In this document: in pieces, positions 61,701 through 64,000 of the stretch
Layout: each line of letters opens with the position of its first letter
Numbering within the stretch: position 1 is the first letter of the stretch
NCBI GenBank assembly: GCA_030704615.1
Contig: CM060731.1
Location: 38,750,001 to 38,814,000, forward strand
Direction: 5' to 3'
DNA length: 64,000 bases
Source of the DNA: Takakia lepidozioides
Taxonomy: Eukaryota > Streptophyta > Takakiopsida > Takakiales > Takakiaceae
The notes under the pieces: generated by a model
Told to the model about the DNA's origin: nothing
Databases searched by the model: none
The model's input: only the letters and a program-made list of their open reading frames with translations
Made by a program: the position numbers and the translations under genes

Positions 61701-64000
61701 TTGTTCTCCAAGCGCTTCAGGCCTGAGGTCCCTTGCTTCTTCACGGACAGGTGCAACGGGCTCTTCTTCCAACTTGGCATCCTGATCCTCACCAATGTCG
61801 GGGGTGGCAGGTGCTGCTTCCTCCTCCGCCGGTACTAGATTAGTGGGTGGCAATGGTTCAGCAACCTCCTCGACCAGCTCCTTCTCCTCGGCCTCTTGCG
61901 GCGCTATTAACTCACTTACCTCCGGCTCGGGTTCTTCTGGTTCGACGGTGGCCTCCTCAACAGCGGCAGGCGACGAAGGCTCACTCTCCTTCTTGGGAGC
62001 AAATTCAAGTTCAGACTCAAGCTCCTTTGGTTCAGCTTCCGGGGCTTCCTCATCCGGTTCCTCCTCCACTGTGGCTGGTTCCCTCTCTGCTACCAGTTCT
62101 ACAAGCGCTTCATGCCTGAGGTCCCTTCCTTCTTCACGGATAGGTGCAACGGGCTCTTCTTCCAACTTGGCATCGTGATCCTCAACAAAGTCGGGGGTGG
62201 CAGGGGTTGCTTCCTCTTCCGCCGGTACTAGATTAGTGGGTGGCAATGGTTCAGCAACCTCCTCGACCAGCTCCTTCTCCTCGGCCTCTGGTGGCGCTAT
62301 TACCTCACTTACCTGGGTCTCGGGTTCTTCCGGTTCGATGGCGGCCTCCTCAATAGCGGCAGGCAGGGCAGGCTCGGTCTCCTTCTCGGGAGCAAGTGCA
62401 AGGTCAGGGTCAAGCTCCTTTGGTTCATATTCCGGGGCTTCCTGAACCGGTTCCTCCTCCACGGGGGCTGGTTCCCTCTCCGCTATAAGCACTGCAAGCG
62501 CTTCAGGCCTGAGGTCCCTTGCTTCTTCATAGACAGGTGCAACGGGCTCTTCTTCCAAATTGGCATCCTGATCCTCAACCGGTTTAACAATATCGGGGGT
62601 GGCAGGCGCTGCTTCCTCCTCCGCGGCAACCTCTACAAGCTGCTCCTTTTCCTCGGCCTTTGGAGGTGCATGTACATCAGTGACCTCCTCCGGCTCGGGT
62701 TCTTCGGGTTCAACGGCGGCCTCCTCAACAGCAATAGGCGGCACATGCTCTGTGTCCTTCTCGGGAGCAAGATGTTCAAGTTCAGGGTCAAGCTCCTTTG
62801 GTTCATATTCCGGGGCTTCCTCAACCAGTTCCTCCTCCACGGGGGCTGGTTCCCTCTCCGCTACAAGCTCTGCAAGCGCTTCAGGCCCGAGGTCCCTTGC
62901 TTCTTCAGATACAGGTGCAACGGGCTCTTCTTCCAAATTGGCATCCTGATCCTCAACCGGTTTAACAATATCGGGGGTGGCAGGCGCTGCTTCCTCCTCC
63001 GCGGCAACCTCTACAAGCTGCTCCTTTTCCACGGCCTTTGGAGGTGCATGTACATCAGTGACCTCCTCCGGCTCGGGTTCTTCGGGTTCAACGGCGGCCT
63101 CCTCAACAGCAATAAGCGGCACATGCTCTGTGTCCTTCTCGGGAGCAAGATGTTCAAGTTCAGGGTCAAGCTCCTTTGGTTCATATTCCGGGGCTTCCTC
63201 AACCAGTTCCTCCTCCACGGGGGCTGGTTCCCTCTCCGCTACAAGCTCTGCAAGCGCTTCAGGCCCGAGGTCCCTTGCTTCTTCAGATACAGGTGCAACG
63301 GGCTCTTCTTCCAAATTGGCATCCTGATCCTCAACCGGTTTAACAATACGGGGGTGGCAGGTGCTGCTTCCTCCTCCGCGGCAACCTCTACAAGCTGCTC
63401 CTTTTCCTCGGCCTTTGGAGGTGCAAGTACATCAGTGACCTCCTCCGGCTCGGGTTCTTCGGGATCAACGGCAGCCTCCTGAACAACAGTAGGCGGCGCA
63501 AGCTCTGTGTCCTTCTCGGGAGCAAGATGTTCAAGTTCAGGGTCAAGCTCCTTTGGTTCATATTCCGGGGCTTCCTCAACTGGTTCCTCCTCCACGGGGG
63601 CTGGTTCCCTCTCCGCTACCAGCTCTGCAAACGCTTCTGGCTCGAGGTCCCTTGCTTCTTCTTGGAGAGGTGCAACCGCCTGTTCTTCCAACTTGGCATC
63701 CTGAACCTCAACAATGTCGGGGGTGGCAAGTGCTGCTTCCTCCTCCGCCGGGACTAGATCAGCGGGTGGCAATGGTTCAGCAACCTCCTCGACCAGCTCA
63801 TTCTCCTCGGCCTCTTGCGGCACTATTAACTCACTTACCTCCGGCTCGGGTTCTTCTGTTCGTTGGCGGCCTCCTCAATAGCGGCAGGCGACGCAGGCTT
63901 ACTCTCCTTCTCGGGAGCAAGTTCATGTTCAGACCCAAGCTCCTTTGGTTTAGCTTCCGGGGCTTCCTCAACCGGTTCCTCCTCCACTGGGGCTGGTTCC
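34315..64000 (-). CDS. Giant acidic Glu/Pro/Ala-rich tandem-repeat protein gene (5' end beyond window)
   Basis: The minus strand encodes about 27 kb of tandem units of about 393 bp (131 residues), followed by a unique C-terminal region in three exons. A typical unit contains EEARDLEPEALAELVAEREP, EEEPVEEAPEAEPKELEPEL, APEKETEPALPAAVEEAAVE, PEEPEPEVSEVIAPPEAEEK and a closing PAEEEAAPATPDIVED segment. It is rich in E, P, A, V and L, almost free of Cys, Trp and Phe, and should be disordered and strongly acidic. The composition recalls elastic PEVK-type regions, but I see no homology and assign no function. The frame is broken about a dozen times by 1-2 bp indels, mostly in G runs, so the sum of open blocks is near 9,000 residues. 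The start codon and any N-terminal domain lie beyond 64000. Confidence 0.7.
34756..34922 (-). other. Intron, 167 nt
   Basis: Donor CAG|GTAATG at 34923/34922 and acceptor CGCAG at 34760-34756. Both flanking exons are in phase 0. Predicted from sequence only. Confidence 0.55.
34923..35200 (-). CDS. Giant gene, penultimate exon
   Basis: 278 bp: two bases complete a split Gly codon, then 92 codons. Encoded text includes ENEVTPYSVAKVVKYKDAAT, TRVKPTGEGPNAENNAWSVM and SSREACEIDDVQ. No known domain. The acceptor is ACATATCAG|GTGAG. Confidence 0.6.
35201..35361 (-). other. Intron, 161 nt
   Basis: Donor ACAACAG|GTACAGC after 35362 and acceptor TATCAG at 35206-35201. Phase 1 on both sides. Without splicing, the frame would run on only to a stop at 35324. 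Confidence 0.6.
35362..43190 (-). CDS. Giant gene, main exon: unique C-terminal region and first open repeat block
   Basis: An uninterrupted frame of about 2,600 codons. From 43190 down to about 36790 it consists of 131-residue repeat units that are more diverged from one another than those further upstream. From about 36780 to 35362 it is unique, about 475 residues. That part includes a Lys-rich EEKKKTKTFLRRFWTISQVV stretch, followed by small hydrophobic residues (GLEAASVAASLAS), at about 36070-36165. This is the only aromatic or hydrophobic patch of note and could be a membrane or binding anchor. The rest is acidic with scattered Thr and Ile. The frame breaks at 43195, where a GGGGG run is one base short. 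Confidence 0.75.
43093..45960 (-). CDS. Giant gene, frameshifted segment of the repeat array
   Basis: Same repeat protein, split over open blocks 43935-43093, 44326-43919, 45177-44392 and 45960-45373. Lesions against neighbouring units are: two 1-base insertions at 43935-43948, several indels at 43990-44035, a lost G at 44401, a +1/-1 pair at 44956 and 45004, and several single-base losses at 45345-45375. This is the densest cluster of errors in the array. Confidence 0.6.
46011..52540 (-). CDS. Giant gene, second long open repeat block
   Basis: About 2,170 codons without a stop, about 16 to 17 repeat units. It ends at 46011, where a CCC run is one base short, and is bounded above by a 2-base loss at about 52543 (CCTCCTCC shortened). 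Units keep the 131-residue period. Confidence 0.7.
52507..53690 (-). CDS. Giant gene, short open repeat block
   Basis: 386 codons, three repeat units, between the 2-base loss at 52543 and a lesion at 53695-53711 where two single bases are missing compared with other units. Confidence 0.65.
53684..61400 (-). CDS. Giant gene, third long open repeat block
   Basis: About 2,565 codons, nearly 20 units. It includes shortened units, for example near 55150-55200 and 56410-56440, where part of a unit is deleted in frame, which shows length changes by unequal exchange. It breaks near 61405, where GGGGG is again one base short. Confidence 0.72.
61524..63345 (-). CDS. Giant gene, fourth open repeat block
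   Basis: About 596 codons from 63314 to 61524. Two nearly identical units (62600-62960 and 62980-63340) are a recent duplication. Lesions: one G lost near 61650, and one base lost near 63346. Confidence 0.68.
63239..64000 (-). CDS. Giant gene, partial block running off the window
   Basis: 194 codons open from 63823 to 63239, then a one-base loss near 63857. In the next frame the repeat continues to the window edge at 64000. No start codon or promoter is visible. Confidence 0.65.

Larger units (their letters stand above)
36790..64000 (-). repeat. About 393-bp coding tandem repeat, about 70 units
   Basis: The motif encoding AEEEAAPATPDIV recurs every 387-393 bp, for example on the plus strand at 48229, 48622, 49015, 58281, 58674, 59061, 59454, 59847 and 60240. 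The array runs off the window end. At least two unit types alternate: a common type and one with EHLAPEKDTEL, VTDVLAPPKAEEKEQ and DIVKPVEDQD. Confidence 0.93.

Noticed and set aside
36400-63980. Many plus-strand Ser/Ala/Gly-rich or Pro/Leu-rich open frames of 60-320 codons across the array
   Set aside because: They recur once per repeat unit, end at unit boundaries and are exact antisense shadows of the Glu/Pro/Ala repeat. The minus strand stays open for thousands of codons while these do not.

Overview
This is a nuclear window from a land plant. The evidence is Ty3/gypsy chromoviruses primed by plant initiator-Met tRNA, a hAT-type transposase with a DUF659-like core, a pentatricopeptide-repeat (PPR) remnant, spliceosomal introns and low-complexity A/T spacers. 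The style of the PPR fragment would suit a bryophyte, lycophyte or fern, but nothing here settles the lineage. There is no sign of prokaryotic gene organisation.

Regions: (1) 1-3089 holds a degenerate tRNA-like sequence, a broken gypsy 5' end (LTR piece plus gag) and a truncated copy of the most common LTR element here, called TGTCGCG after its LTR end. (2) 3090-20010 is a nested block. A degenerate hAT transposase gene is cut in two by a complete LTR element (11353-18320, target duplication CGTGT). A second, internally deleted element of the same family sits just upstream (5499-9913, target duplication CCAGG). About 120-bp repeats lie on the left in one orientation and on the right in the other. 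(3) 20011-27720 is non-coding. It holds a recurring 10-bp palindrome, a CT microsatellite, two arrays of short GC-rich hairpins set in A/T spacers, an inverted solo LTR and a 199-bp palindromic MITE. (4) 27880-32810 holds decayed gypsy pol with a clear polypurine tract and 3' LTR, a small RNase H fragment and a PPR fragment. (5) 34315-64000, minus strand, is one giant gene.

The giant gene is the main feature. About 70 tandem units of about 393 bp (131 residues) encode a Glu/Pro/Ala/Val/Leu-rich, almost Cys-free acidic repeat protein. It ends in a unique C-terminal region spread over three exons whose splice phases agree exactly. The 5' end lies beyond 64000. The reading frame is broken about a dozen times by 1-2 bp indels, mostly in G runs, so assembly error is at least as likely as gene decay. 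Corrected, the protein would exceed about 9,500 residues. I do not recognise a family and assign no function.

Apart from this gene, every coding trace in the window is mobile-element or pseudogene material.
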